Assembly: GCA_037043235.1 (NCBI GenBank)
Contig: JAWRVZ010000016.1
Coordinates: 934,501 to 998,500, forward strand
Direction of reading: 5' to 3'
Source: Rhodeus uyekii
Taxonomy: Eukaryota > Chordata > Actinopteri > Cypriniformes > Acheilognathidae
Length of the DNA stretch: 64,000 nt
This document shows positions 51,501 through 63,840 of this stretch, piece by piece; positions within the stretch are counted from its first letter, which is position 1, and every line of letters starts with the position of its first letter. A program made the translations under genes and the position numbers. The notes below the pieces were generated by a model, which ran no database searches, was not told the origin of the DNA, and saw nothing but the letters and a program-made list of their open reading frames with translations.

Positions 51501-52787
51501 TCCTGGCCAGATGCACAAAGATTTCTCAAAGATTTTCATTGGCCACTTGAAAAAGAGCAGTGCTCGATTTTATGCTTTCAACATGTTTGTTTGTTGAAAA
51601 ACTAACATGCTCGAGAATAATCTTTATTATTAAACATCTGATTGTGATATAAATGTGTGGATTGGCTTTAGAAACAAAGATTACACTCTTAGGCATAATA
51701 ATAATCGTGATAATACGTCACTTATTCAATGTTATTATTATTACAAGAATAATCTTCATAGTCCAAAATATCTGTGAACAAATGTGGATTAGCCCCAAAA
51801 ATGAATATTAAACTTGCTTTCCTGTAGCTCAAACCGTATAGTGTGGTGCTTGCAACATCAAGGTCATGGGTTTGATTCCATGGGAAAGCAAGAACTGATT
51901 AGAATGTCAATGCGTTTCTTAAATGCAGTGTAAGTCGCTTTGGATACAAGCGTCTGCCAAATGCATAAATGTAAGTGTTTTAAGCATAATAACATGTATT
52001 ATTGTCATTATTATGAAGATTATTCTCATTTGAAAACTGCAACAGAAAAGGACACTAGAGGAAAAACATGTGGCTAAAACTATGCTGTTCTATGAATTTT
52101 TCAGATTGTGCTGGAGGCAACAGAGAGCTTCCCCAGCTGCCATGGAAAATCCAACAATAGGACAGACCTGCTTCATTTTAGCCTTGTGTTGCTGCTACGG
52201 TTGGAAATTTCAAACATATTTTACAACATTATATGGGTGTTATTTAATCATTTAAAATTCAAGCTGTCAGCGTGTGTGAACTTAAAGGTTAACCATTTGA
52301 AGTCAGATAACAACCTCTGTAAAACTCTCTCATGCAGGTCTTGAACATGAAGATCACAGTTTTCCACAATACTAAAGAAGCAGCTTTGCTTTCCCCTGCA
52401 AGAACAGCAGCTGCATGAACAAATTTTCACATGCGGATGAAGTGAGAGCTGTTCGGTTCAGGACAGTTATCATACACATACTTATCTTTGATGCTTCGGA
52501 CATAACTCAGCGCTGCTGTAAAAATGAACGTGCAGCATGATTGGGATTTCAGATAAGCTTGTTGGCATTGAATATTAATTGCCAGCTTCTTGGCAAAAGA
52601 CAAGAGCACCATTGAATAGTGTGATTAGTTGTATTATTGACCAACGCCTATGACTCATATGACTTAATCCTTGAGATCCTGTTTAAAGTCTAACCAAGGA
52701 GTAGAACAGATACAAATATAAATATTTTAGAAAGAAGCCTCTTATACTCAGCATTTATTTGATCAAAAACATATTAAAACAGTAATA
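51500..52787. other. Intergenic DNA between wls promoter and scinderin-like gene
   Basis: Apart from the SINE at 51817-51973, I recognise no gene or element. Confidence 0.45.
51817..51973 (+). repeat. tRNA-derived SINE just upstream of wls
   Basis: The head CCTGTAGCTCAAACCGTATA and B-box GGGTTTGATTCC are followed by the body AGCAAGAACTGATTAGAAT. The tail GTAAGTCGCTTTGGATACAA and a TGCATAAATGTAA end complete it. This is a nearly full-length copy. Confidence 0.85.
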
Positions 52788-53680
52788 CAGTGGAGTTCAC
52801 TTATCTCGACTCACGGTTAACTCGCCAACCCTATAGTGTCAACGTTTTTGAAGTGGAACCGCCAAACTCCCTATTTGTCTTAGCATTTTCTTATCGGTTA
52901 TGTCGATTCTTTTATGTCGCCGAACCCTAATATCTCGAGCACAAATTCGCGACTTCACATGGTTATCTTGTGACTAATGATAGTACCGAGTTCACTGTGC
53001 ATGCGCTGAGTTTGCGCTGCACGTGGATCGCAGTCCATGTGGTCGCTCTGTCAGTGACGCCACACTCTCTGAAGTGAAAGCACATATCGTTCTTGCGCTT
53101 CTCAACGAGCAGTGAGTGCTGCATCCCAAAGCCTCATCCACTTGTGTGTGCACATAAAGCCTGCCTTCTCTGATTTGATTGGTTTTCTCAAATATTTTGA
53201 CATTAAGAATTGGACCAATGAGTATGAGGCTTAGATGAACACACACACACACACACACTGCTTCTGTTCTGACGTGTGCTCTGCTCAGCGCCGCTGCGGA
53301 TTGAAGAAGACGGTTATTAAAAGACGGGACGAAGCCGAATTTGATGAGAAAGCACATTAGACAGGCAGAACGCAAGAAAGTATGTAATCTAGTTCAGCAT
53401 GATGACCTCACGAATATGTTATGACTGTTTACACTGTGAGCGATCATTGTGTTCGCAATGTTGGAGAATATAATTAAAGGTTTGTATCGAGAATGGAAGG
53501 TGTTTTTTATTGTATACTGGTAAATCTCTGCTGTTAGTTGGTGCACATATGCCTTTTGTTGTTAGCAAACATATACAGTGTATGTACATTTTTATAGCAT
53601 GCCGATCGCTTCATCAAACAAATCGGCATATTGGCTGTTGGTTATCTCAACACTTTTTTGCAACCCCAGAGGATTTGAGA
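52788..53680. mobile_element. Pogo/Tigger-like element, family C copy 2 (longer, inverted)
   Basis: Starts CAGTGGAGTTCACTTATCTC after TA (52786-52787). Its left part (GTTAACTCGCCAACCCTA, then AACGTTTTTGAAGTGGAACC) is the reverse complement of the right end of 24470-24888. Near 53600-53665 (CCGATCGCTTCATCAAACAA, CACTTTTTTGCAACCCC) it matches that copy's left end. So this is about twice as long, with the extra 450 bases internal. The right terminus is degraded and its border approximate. Confidence 0.7.
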
Positions 53681-53704
53681 AACTTTGGTAAGGGTCAATT
53701 TGTT

Positions 53705-54565
53705 TAGGCATGGGAACCGGTTCTGAGTGTCTCTCAAAGGGCATGATTTATGCTCTCAGTCAGCAGTGGTGCGCATTTACCAACAGTGGGGTGAAGGGGG
53801 AGAGACCACAAACTGGCGACAGGGTGTTGAGCACCCAAGGCTCATCGATGCATGAGGGTAACAAAGACTATCCTGTCTAGTCCGAGCCAACAGAAAGTCT
53901 AGTGTGGCACAAGTCACTCAAAATTTTAACGATAGTTATGGGAGGAATGTGTCACAACACTACGCAGACCATTTAGAGTCTCGATGACCCCTGTCTACCA
54001 TCAGAAGCGCATACAATAGATATACAAGCATACAAATTGGACCGGTGGAAGAAGGACCTATTTTCCCATGAGTTCAGCTTTCTTTTACATCACATGGACG
54101 ACCGTGTATGTATACGCTGATGATGACAAGCCGGTGGAGGGAGTGTGATGCTCTGAGCAATGTTCTGCTGTGAAACCCTGAATCTGACCATTCATGTGGA
54201 CAGGAATTTGACACATGCCACCTATTTAAACACTGTTACAGACTAGGTACAACCCATCAGTGGCCACTTTCAGTGGGATAATCCACCCATCGCACAGCAA
54301 TGATTTGAGGAACATGATGAAGAGTTCAAGGTGCTGCCCTGGCATCCAAATTCCCCAGATCTTCTTAATGTAATTGAGAATCTTTGGGATGTTCGATCCA
54401 CGGTGGGTTCACCTCGCAACCTGCAGGACATGAAGGATCTGCTGCTAGCGGCTTGGTCTCAGAATCCACAGGACGCCTGGCTTCAGAGGAGCTTCGGCCA
54501 GTCGGAGAGATGCATGTTACTTTTGATGAATGTTAGGCAGGTGATTATAATCTTTTGGCTTAGAT
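53705..54565 (+). pseudogene. Tc1-like transposase relic
   Basis: Broken plus-strand frames run through a helix-turn-helix region and end with a clear Tc1 tail at 54331-54400: WHPNSPDLLNVIENLWDV, containing the third catalytic acidic residue. The 3' end, TGTTAGGCAGGTGATTATAA, resembles the end of a common fish Tc1-like family. Many stops and indels are present, and no terminal inverted repeat pair was identified. It abuts the family C Tigger-like element. Confidence 0.75.
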
Positions 54566-55445
54566 GTATATATGATTGTTATAAAAATTAATGAATTTGA
54601 ATGAGTTTGCATGTTGCAATGTTATTTGCAGTAAATGCACAGTACATTAAATTCATCTTCTTAGAATTTATTCAAGTTTAACATAAAAACAAAGAACAAG
54701 CTGAAATATATCAATGGCTTGTGTTTAAAAACAAAAGATAAAATAGTCAAAGAATTTGCCACACATTTTTAGAACATCTTGACATTTTAGGAGGTTACAA
54801 TGGCAGTGCCAACCTGAAATAAATTGTCAAAAGACTTAAAAAAATAGATATCACGGGTAAAATAGGGTAACACTCATCCACTATTACGAGTGCTAATCGA
54901 GGGTTTTCTTCTATTGACTTCTGGTTGAACACAGTAAACATCAACGAAATCCATTTTACAAGTTCAATAAATCAATGGATCTGTCACTCTGAAAATCTGT
55001 CTATATTAAAGGTGTACTAGATCATTTGTCCAGATTATAAACTTTTTAAAGGAATGAACAGTTCTTTAGGTTATGCTTAAAATGATCAGTGGTACCAAAT
55101 CAATTGTTTTTATTTTACATGGATTGAGTTGCCTCATGAAGACAACAAAATACTCCTTACATCATATCTCAGTAACTCATCTATTACTGCAGTGTTTTGC
55201 TCACTGAATAAATTAACCATGACTGACTGTGATCAGAACATTTCTATAATGGAATCTGTAGCTAAAAACTAGTTAGTTCAAGGCCAACACGATTTAAACC
55301 AAAAAAACAAAAGTGCACCGTGAGACAGGCTTTATATTGTGTAAATCATGGGAATGTTGCAATTCATGGCACAGAAAAAGGAAGTGCTTCTGTAAAGAAA
55401 AGAAGAGGGAAAGGTTCTGGGATTAAAAGTAAGACTGGATTCTCT
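54566..55445 (-). other. Probable 3' UTR and flank of scinderin-like gene
   Basis: Follows the stop codon of the minus-strand gene. AATAAA signals on the minus strand (TTTATT) lie at about 55109-55114 and 54667-54672. The transcript end could be at either. Confidence 0.45.
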
Positions 55446-58400
55446 TCAGAACGGATTCTCTTTAGTGTCCCACATTTTAGGATCCCAAGCCTGGAACCAG
55501 CCCGTGAAGGTTGGAGGCTCGGCCCCCTGCTTTATGGTTGTGATGGGCAGCCCACGACGTCCAGAAGGATCAGTGTCCACATATTCCTTAGCTGTAGACA
55601 TAGGAGATTATTTTAGGCTCAATACTTATTTAAGAGAACATACAGTGCAACAGGGATCATGTACTTTTTTGAGCCAACCCGGAAGTCATCACTTGTTAGA
55701 AACTCGAGCTATTTTCAGATATTTCATAAAATAAAAATAAATAAACTCACTGACTTTGGGACAGTGAAACCAGAAGTTCAAAAATGCTCACTCATTTCTG
55801 GGTTTAACAACTCATTCCTGCACTCTAGTAATGGAACATATTAATAGAGTGGAGCATGACTAGAATTCTGTATTGAACAATCAAATCCCAAAGCTGGAAA
55901 TATATGTTTTATGGTGGAGGATAATGTGAGTGATTCTGCTCTGCCAAAGACAGAAATCTTAAAACGTTTATCATGAAAAATGATACAGAAAAAGTCACTC
56001 ACCTATTTTTGGTGCTTCCTTTTTTTCTACCTCATTGGCTTCATTACCAATCCAAAGAAAGATCTAGAAAGAGCAGAAACATTTCAATGTAGACTAAAAT
56101 ATTGCTGGTACTCTGGTAGTTTCAAACTTTTAATGTACACAAACTAGGACAAAAATAGGAATCAGTCGATTTTCTGCATGACCGGCCTGAACCGGTGACC
56201 GGTCAGTCTCATGTCTTTGCGATTCTGAGCCGGTCCGTTTTGTTGCCAGCGACACAGGCAATAACATCAGCTGTGTGTTTTCACTCTCTTCTCTCGGACG
56301 GTGAAGGGACACACATCCGTCTCTTCTCAGTCGCTTATCTAATTCATCTTTAAATAGAGCTCGTATTGAGCATCACTTTAGTCATTCCTGCAAGTTTTGC
56401 TATCACGTATCTATAAAAGTGGAGCGCACAAGTCGCTTGTGAGTCGCAAGTGCCAACATGAGTGGCTTATTGCGCTTAAATGGTCGAACACATACAAAAT
56501 TATGACAAATGAAACGTAATCGTTGAAAAAAAAATGCGTAACAATATATTGGATCTGCGCATAAACTCTTAAAGCGACAGCAGTCTAATATTCCTGAACA
56601 AAAGACAAATAAATTGAATGAGTTTTATAACTTAAATTGTAGGCATTTATCTGCGTTTCATTTTTACAATGAAGGCTATCCAGAGTTATTTTATATTTGA
56701 TTCATTTATGTAGTATTTCGTACCTGAATAATAACCTACCGTTAGACCAACTTGTTTAAAAAAACGTGTTTATTTCATAGCTCTCTTTATTCTTTTGCAT
56801 TTATTTGTGTTCTTGTTTGCAATTTGTTTATCTGTTCTTATTTTAATTACAGAATTTTTACTTGTTGCATTGAAGAAAATTAGATTTTTGTTTGTATATG
56901 CTGCCAATTACAGTTCTTAGAAAGAAAATAGACAAAAATCAGTATTGGCAGGTCATTGAAATCAGTGCATATCTAATATTTGGGACTTTTCCACTATATA
57001 TTTGAGATTACGGATAAGGTTCTTAAAATGAGTTTTTAACTCAAAACTATGGACATTTCTCAGCAAGTTCTGCTGAAATATTTTATAGGCTAACTTAACT
57101 GGAAAAATTGTATTAAAGAAATGTCATAACCTTTTAAGCTGTTATTATTTATATCTAGAAATTTCATGTTAAAAAATAGGCGCTAACTCACCTGATCCCA
57201 GGTGTCAAGCAGCATGACATCATCTGTAGCCAAGTCTGACTGAGTAAAGTCTCCAGGAACTTCCTCAACCTGAGAGAAAGCACAAAACATTCAACACATT
57301 CACAAACCGCAGCTTTCCTCCAGCGTGTGGTTCTGTGACTCTCACTTACCATTATCCGGCCCGTCTTATTGGAGCAGCCGAACAGACGTGGGGGTTTGGT
57401 CATATTTCTCAGAGTTGGAGATGTCTGGTATTCCTTCTTCCCGCCCAAAGCTGACCAGAATTCAGCTGAAGGGAGAGTCACATAAAAACGGAGTTAAGGA
57501 GTTCTCACATAATGCACCGCACACAAAAAACCTGCCGGACTCTCACCTGGTTCTTTACCCTCGGTCACATCAGTGGATTTTCCTGCCAGCGCACTCACGA
57601 CATACTTCGCACCGACCATTTCTTCCTCACTAGCACCTGCTCCTTTCCACACAAACAAACAATCTGCCGACTTCAGCACAAACACGTCATTGGTGTTTAA
57701 GTTGGATGCAGACGGTTCAACCTGTGATGGAAGATAATGCAGTGATTAATGAGAAGCCTCGTTCTTTGTGTATGACAGTGTCCAGACTGTGACTGACCTC
57801 TACAGCGCGTGTGGCTTTAGAAGAGCTCTGTCGGATGTGGAAGAGGCGCTTGCTGCCTGCCTTGGTCTGGCCGTCCTTGCGGGACGTGCCTCCTTTGTGA
57901 ATGATCATAGGTTTGCCTTTGAACAGACTCATCAGGTGGGGGGGTTCCTGACCCTGAGTTACTCGCACCTGAGGAATGTATTCAGATAGATCAAATCATT
58001 TTAGCATCTTTTTAATGATGGTTTGCAGAATGAGTGCATTTTATTTAATGGCATGTCTGATCAAAATCACACCCTGGTGGTTATCATCTAAAACAGTGGT
58101 TGATATCAAGGGTATCAAGGGGTCGCGAGTTGGTCTTAAAAAATTCAGTATTTTCTGATTACAAAAATATTTTTCAATACTAAAAAGTTAAGATTACAAA
58201 TAATTTTTATTTTATTTCTAAAGACAGAATTGATTAGAAGGGTTTTTATTTTTTTATTTTAAAAAATGTAAATAATATTTCGTGACTCTAAGATATGACG
58301 TCACCGTGCGGCGACTGGTCGCTAGTTATCGATACTGCATGTGGAAACTGCAACTGCAAGAATGGATAATTTGTCATTCGCAAGGCTAAAAATGTTGAGG

Positions 58401-59992
58401 AAATTGTGGACAGTCTGCCTGAATCATCTGAACCGTGTACCTCTACAAAACACAAGAGCAAGACCCCTTCTGACTGTTTTTATTGCGCTTCTGACCAATG
58501 TTACATGTCATCAGGCCACAGATTACGCTTTTGTGCACCGAAAAACAAGTGCACCAATCCCACTGAAAGGTAAGTGTAAAAACAGTAAATATTATGGAAG
58601 TTTGTTTCCGCTATGTAAGAAAATATTTGACAAGATAATGGCGATTTTTTTTTTTTTTTAATCTAAAAATTGCGATTTTACATCTCGCAATTCTGACTTG
58701 TTTTCTCATTGTGAAATTGTAATATAAATTTACAGTGCGAGTTATAAAGTTATAAATTATATAAAGTCGCAATTACCTTTTGTATTTTTTTATTATGTGG
58801 TGGAAATAAGCTTCCAAAGGAAGGGGGTATGGATTTAAAACAACTTTTTTTGTTTATTGTTTGTGTATTCTGTGGTAGTGGGTCGCGAGTTCTCGTCGAT
58901 GTTAGTTTAGGGGTCGCTGGCTAAAAAGTTTGAGAACCACTGATCTAAAATACAGCAACTTTCTTGTTGGATTCTATAGAGCTTATTCACAACAGCAGCA
59001 TCTTTGATTTTGACTGGAAGTGAAAGCAAGGCTCTGAGAGGTAGACGTACAATACCGTTCAGAAGTTTTAGATCTGTAAGATTCTTCTTATGTTTTTAAA
59101 AAAAGTCACATTCTGCTTACCAAAGCTGATCTAAAGTTAATATTGTGAAATATTGAAATTATAGCTGTATTTTCAGCATCATTACTCCAGTCTTCAGTGT
59201 CACATGATCCTTCAGAAATCATTCTCATGTGATGATTTGATGCTCAAGAAACATTTCTTCTTATTATTATCATTACTGTTAATATATTATTAGCATTCCT
59301 GATGAATAGAACGTTAATAATAGAAATAGAAAGCTTTTGTAACAAAACTAATTTCGAATGTATCATTTTTTTCAAAATAAAGTATAAAACTAATACTTTC
59401 ATGCAGCAACGATGCATTAAACTGATCAAAAGTAACAGTAAAGACATTTTTAATAAACAGATAAATTCTCATATTTTGAACTTTCTATTCATCAAAGAAT
59501 CCTGAAAAAAATTGTTTTCAACATTAATAATAAGAAATATTTCTTAAGGATCAAGTAACTAAAGATCCTGGAGTAATGATGCTGAGAATTTAGCTTTGAC
59601 CATAGGAATAAATTACATTTTAAAATGAAAAAACAGTTATTTTAAACTCAAATAAATGCAAATAAAGCATAAAAGACTTACTTCGAAAAATCTTACCAAC
59701 TCCAAGGTTCAAACGGAAGTTTAGATGCTAAAGCATGCGTGGTTTTTTAGTTCTCTTTTATGTGGACAACAACAAAGACTATGCTGATCAAACATGTTAT
59801 CCCCCCCCCCCCCCAAAAAAAAAATTGTGTTGGGGCTTTATGAATTGGAACTCCCAACAGTGCGGTTTTCTTCCACAAACGGGTTATCCTGACCTGAACT
59901 GGAGCACCTCCCATGGAGTCGTCCAGCTGGACCGTAAGGAAGGCAGAAGCTGCCAGCTCATCCTGAGAGCACTTCAGTCCCTGCCTGCAACA

Positions 59993-60046
<54 letters not shown>

Positions 60047-63000
60047 TGATGACACTCTGTTCATAGATAATATGCCATAAAAAACTATAAACACGTTATG
60101 GACTGACCATGTGTAGATGATATGCTGCTCTCTGCCTCCCTGTTTGTAACTGTAGAGGATCAGGTAACAGTCTCCGCCAAAAAACTGACCGTAGGTAGAG
60201 GGTTCCACCGGGACACGGTCCCCTCCCTCCACACGCCAGATCTGATTCAGACAGACATGAGAGTTAATCACAGACTGATCAAAAACATTGAACTTTATAC
60301 GCATAAGCAGCAGCATTAACCCTCATTGAGCGCCAAATGCAAGTACAACTTGGGTTTATAAAAACAGGGCAAAGAACTTCAATCCAGAATATGGTTTAAG
60401 ACGCATTCTAAAAATGAAATTTGGATCCTGTGGAATTAAAAAAAAAATCTTATTCTCACCAGAAAAAAAAAAAGCTGTATGCATTTTACATTTTTAGAAA
60501 TGAAAATACGTTAAAAAGGCTTTAATAATTTAATAAAGATTTAAATCACCTGTGGCAACAAACTTCAACAGCTTCCAAAGATCTTTGGGTGGTTCAAACT
60601 GTTCAAATGTTTGGGGTCGGTAAGATTTCTGTTATGCCTTTTAAGTCGTGTATGATCAACAAGACTGCATTTATTTAATCACACAATATAGTAAAAACAG
60701 CAATATTATGAAATTTTATTACAATTTAAAATAACTGTTTAATTAATTGAATTGAATTTATTGTTGTGATGACAAAGCTGAATTTTCAGCATCATTCCTC
60801 TACAGTAGTCTTCAGTGTCATGTGATCCTTCAGAAATCATTCTAATAATTCTATGGAAACTGTGACACTTTTTTTTCAATGTTTCTTTAATGAATTGAAG
60901 GTTCAAAAGAATAGAGTGTATTTGATATGGAAATATTTTGTAACTTTAGAAATATCTTTCTGATGTTTGAGCAATGTAATGCATTCTTGCTGATTAAAAC
61001 GTATTGACTTAATGTTTTCCAAAAACTTAACGACCCCAAATGTTTGAACAGTGTCAGCATGAGAGAGAGTTTGATGACCAAAAGGAAATTTACCTGGACT
61101 TTTCCAGAACCATCATCGACCATGTTGTGCTGGGCTGCCATGGCCTTGTTGTTATGGAGGCTGGAGGCATCGAAAGGAATCTGTTTCACATGGGCTATTT
61201 TGCCAATGGTGTAGGCCTTGGTGGGGCCAGTGGTTTGGTCCTTATCCTTCCAGTTAGAGAAGAACTGCTTGAACAGGGTAGTCTCGCCCCCTGCAGGCAA
61301 CACCTGGATCTACAGCAGCAAGCATTCAATGTACAGCATCAGTAATCGGGTAATTATTATGTTTTATGTAAGATGTTATATAACCTTTGCATATTCAGAC
61401 GTGCAGTTTTTTTAAAACATTTTTACAAATCACAATATTTATAAAGTAAAAACTCAATTAAAAGAATAAACTGATGGGCCCTTTCCTATAAGTGTCAATA
61501 ATATAAATGTGTGGGTTTACAATAAGATTGTATTTATTAACATTAGTTAATGAACTAACAATGAACAGTACAGGATTTGTTCATGTTAATTTATTCACAT
61601 GCTAATTCATTTTTAAGCTCGACAGCTGTTAACATTAGTTAATGCACGCTGTACTAAAATGAACTTTTTTCTCTTTTTTTATTAAACTACTATGGAACTC
61701 AATGGAGCCCATCAACTGCCTGATTAAAAAATTCTTTAAAATATATTTGTTTGTGGTCAGTAGAAGAAATTATGACAATTTCTGGGTGAATTATCCCTTT
61801 AACAAACGAAAGCTTACTCTTAAGTGCTACAAGCATGTGTTTAAAATGTACCTGTGTTTTACTGGAATAGTTCTTCTCTTTAATGAACTGCTCTGCTGCT
61901 TTCATAGCCGCTTTGCGTTCAGATGTGTTTGCATTTGGTCCTGTCGGGAAAGGGAAGAGTCATACATTGAATGAAGCACTTTCATCTTTATGAAAAATGT
62001 GTGGCACATTTAAACAAAAGCCCCTAGGGATCCGCACAGTACGCCAGCGTTGCGGGTAAAACAACACACGAAGATGGTATCAGTGTGACATTTTAATGAG
62101 ACAAGATAGAAGGCAGATTCAAAGGGATTGATTCTGTTTTCAAGTTGATTTTTCAAGTTTGACCAAACACACCTTTCCACACGAACACATTTCCATCGAC
62201 TCCGTTGTCCAGGATGTAACACTCTTCAGGAGAAAGCATCTCCTGCTTGAACGGACTGGTCTGAGCCACGACAGATGTTTTCATGGAGCCAGAGGCATCT
62301 GAGATCTACAACGACAATGGCAAACCACATAAACTGAAAAGAGATAATTAAAGGAGTTGAAAGCTTAAAAATACAGATAATGAGAAATGCAACGTTTTGT
62401 CCGTGTGTGCATGATATCGGCAGCTGTCAGCTGTGTAAGTTTAAAACAGCCCACATAAATAATTAAGAACTTTCCTGTAGCTCAATCAGTAGAGCATTGG
62501 TGTTTACAACGCCAAGGTCATGGGTTCGATCCCAGGGAAAGCAAGAACTGATTCAATGTGTTCCTTGAATGCAATGTAAGTCACTTTTGATAAAAGCGTC
62601 TGCCTAATGCATAAATGTAAACAATTTAAATGTAAGAACTTAATATATATCAATGATCTAAATGAGTCTTTCCCTGCAGCTCTATTCATCTGCATATACT
62701 ATGCCCTAAAAGTATGTACTCTTTTTGTGAAGAAAAACATGAGTGTGTGTCAAGGGAGTAGACAAGCTGTCACTTACTTACATTAATCCTGTCACCTTTA
62801 ACATTTTACACATTTATTTTCATTCATTTTCAACCATATTGGAAAGGAACGAAGTAGCTTGTTGATTTGCCCATTGTCGGTCTTGTATGTGTTGAATTTT
62901 CCTCAAGTGTTTAAATAATGACGCATAATTTACTTAAGAGTCATTATTGCATTGCATATTGTATTATTATGTTTCTAGCATGGCATGTTTGGCAACAGTT

Positions 63001-63840
63001 CTTCTATTGCCGAATCCTATTGCTCTGTTGCTCGAACCCTCATTTGTGGAGTGTGTAGCTCTTCATTGCTTAATCAGCCATGTAGGAAGACAATGTCACG
63101 ATTTATTTCCGTCAAGAGGTGCATATATTTTTGGTCAAGATCTTGTATTGACAGTGCAAGAGTCCAGCACTCAGTAAAGTCACTCCAGCACATCCTAAAG
63201 ACTTTTGATGAATTTAAGGTCTGGACTCAATAAATGTGTGAAAATGATTCTTCGCGCTCATTCTTTTAACAGCCTGACGATTCTTGACATTGTCATCATG
63301 GAATATGTAATATGAAATATGATGTGTCTCAATGAGGGTTAGAAACATATAACATGCTAGAAACATAAAAATCACTGCAATAATGATCCAAGCATAGACT
63401 TTCATAGCGTTTGAAACCCAAACAGTGATTTTCTTGTCTGTTTTTGGCTATATGGATGACATTATATAGATAGTTTTTCCTCAACCTGATTATTAATCAC
63501 TCAAACCCTTTATCTTAACCTCTCTACTTAACCGTCAAAGCAGTCACACACATCTGCCACATTTGTAGCTTTTTAAACACCTTATAATTGTGTTTGTAGT
63601 TCTACTGCAATCCTCGTCCAACACACAACGTTCTGTGAGCAATACCGGAAACAGTAAACCCTCCGGATAACGTTGGGATACTCAATCCAATATACTTCAA
63701 TGTGGGATACAATGTGGATAGTATGCAAATTTGGATGCCGCATTTATTACCATGTACAATGCTCCCTTCGTCCTGTTGGAGGTTTCTACTTTTTCATCGT
63801 CTGGAGTTGCAGGAGCGATGACGGTTTTGGGCCCAAGAGT
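55446..63840 (-). CDS. scinl: Scinderin (adseverin)-like actin-severing protein, 3' portion
   Basis: Eleven minus-strand exons join in frame to 499 residues and a stop: 63751-63840, 62173-62305, 61852-61940, 61094-61309, 60108-60241, 59894-59984, 57798-57968, 57547-57721, 57350-57465, 57192-57269, 56003-56063, followed by the last exon 55446-55591 (twelve segments in all). The protein begins in the linker after gelsolin repeat 2 (TLGPKTVIAP) and covers repeats 3-6. Key segments are EECYILDNG, FVWKG, FGGDCYLILYSY, DDVMLLDTWDQ and EPPTFTGWFQAWD. The family severs and caps actin in response to calcium and phosphoinositides. The short end after WFQAWD favours scinderin over gelsolin. Repeats 1-2 and the start codon are off the right edge, so this is partial, not broken. 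Fish have scinla/scinlb paralogues; which one is unresolved. Confidence 0.93.
58094..58942. mobile_element. hAT-like element with perfect 8-bp target duplication
   Basis: Begins CAGTGGTT and ends AAGTTTGAGAACCACTG, whose complement begins CAGTGGTTCTCAAACTT, a classic hAT terminus. The 8 bases ATCTAAAA flank it on both sides (58086-58093 and 58943-58950). A 106-codon open frame at 58341-58661 is internal, but I see no transposase catalytic motif. It sits in the scinderin-like intron between exons 57798-57968 and 59894-59984. Confidence 0.9.
59058..59640. repeat. Dispersed cyprinid-type repeat, double copy in opposite orientations
   Basis: The left part reads GCATCATTACTCCAGTCTTC (59178) and GTGTCACATGATCCTTCAGA. 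The right part contains ATCCTGGAGTAATGATGCTG (59564) in the opposite sense. The block is therefore palindromic at about 580 bases. Same family as 10271-10560 and 60604-61050. Confidence 0.65.
59994..60043. repeat. (CA)n microsatellite next to a scinderin-like exon acceptor
   Basis: About 25 CA units. On the transcribed strand this is (TG)25, ending 9 bases upstream of the exon 59894-59984 boundary. Confidence 0.97.
60604..61050 (+). repeat. Dispersed cyprinid-type repeat (copy in scinderin-like intron)
   Basis: Contains the family marks GGTCGGTAAGATTTCTGTTA, AAGCTGAATTTTCAGCATCA and GTGTCATGTGATCCTTCAGA, ending near ACCCCAAATGTTTGAACAG. It is a nearly complete single-orientation copy. Confidence 0.7.
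61500..61802. repeat. Two fish repeat fragments in tandem
   Basis: 61520-61660 carries the TTAACATTAGTTAATG motif twice, typical of a common cyprinid miniature repeat. 61680-61802 ends GGGTGAATTATCCCTTTAA, the inverted terminus of the GGGATAGTTCACCC family. Confidence 0.55.
62472..62620 (+). repeat. tRNA-derived SINE, best preserved copy
   Basis: The A box is TAGCTCAATCAGTAGAG and the B box GGGTTCGATCCC, both intact. The body AAGCAAGAACTGATTC and tail AAAAGCGTCTGCC follow, then TGCATAAATGTAA. It sits within a scinderin-like intron, opposite to the direction of transcription. Confidence 0.9.
62621..63750 (-). other. Scinderin-like intron, nothing else recognised
   Basis: The intron between exons 62173-62305 and 63751-63840. 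No RNA gene or element apart from the adjacent SINE is seen. Confidence 0.5.

Noticed and set aside
51103..51597. Plus-strand open frame of 164 codons
   Set aside because: It runs antisense over wls exon 1 and its CpG-rich promoter, which are strongly supported. Composition explains the lack of stops.
59993..60316. Minus-strand frame of 107 codons as a separate gene
   Set aside because: It is the scinderin-like exon 60108-60241 read into both introns, ending in the CA repeat.
62472..62545. Functional tRNA gene
   Set aside because: A and B boxes are present, but the sequence continues into the SINE body and tail shared with three other copies, and the acceptor stem does not pair.
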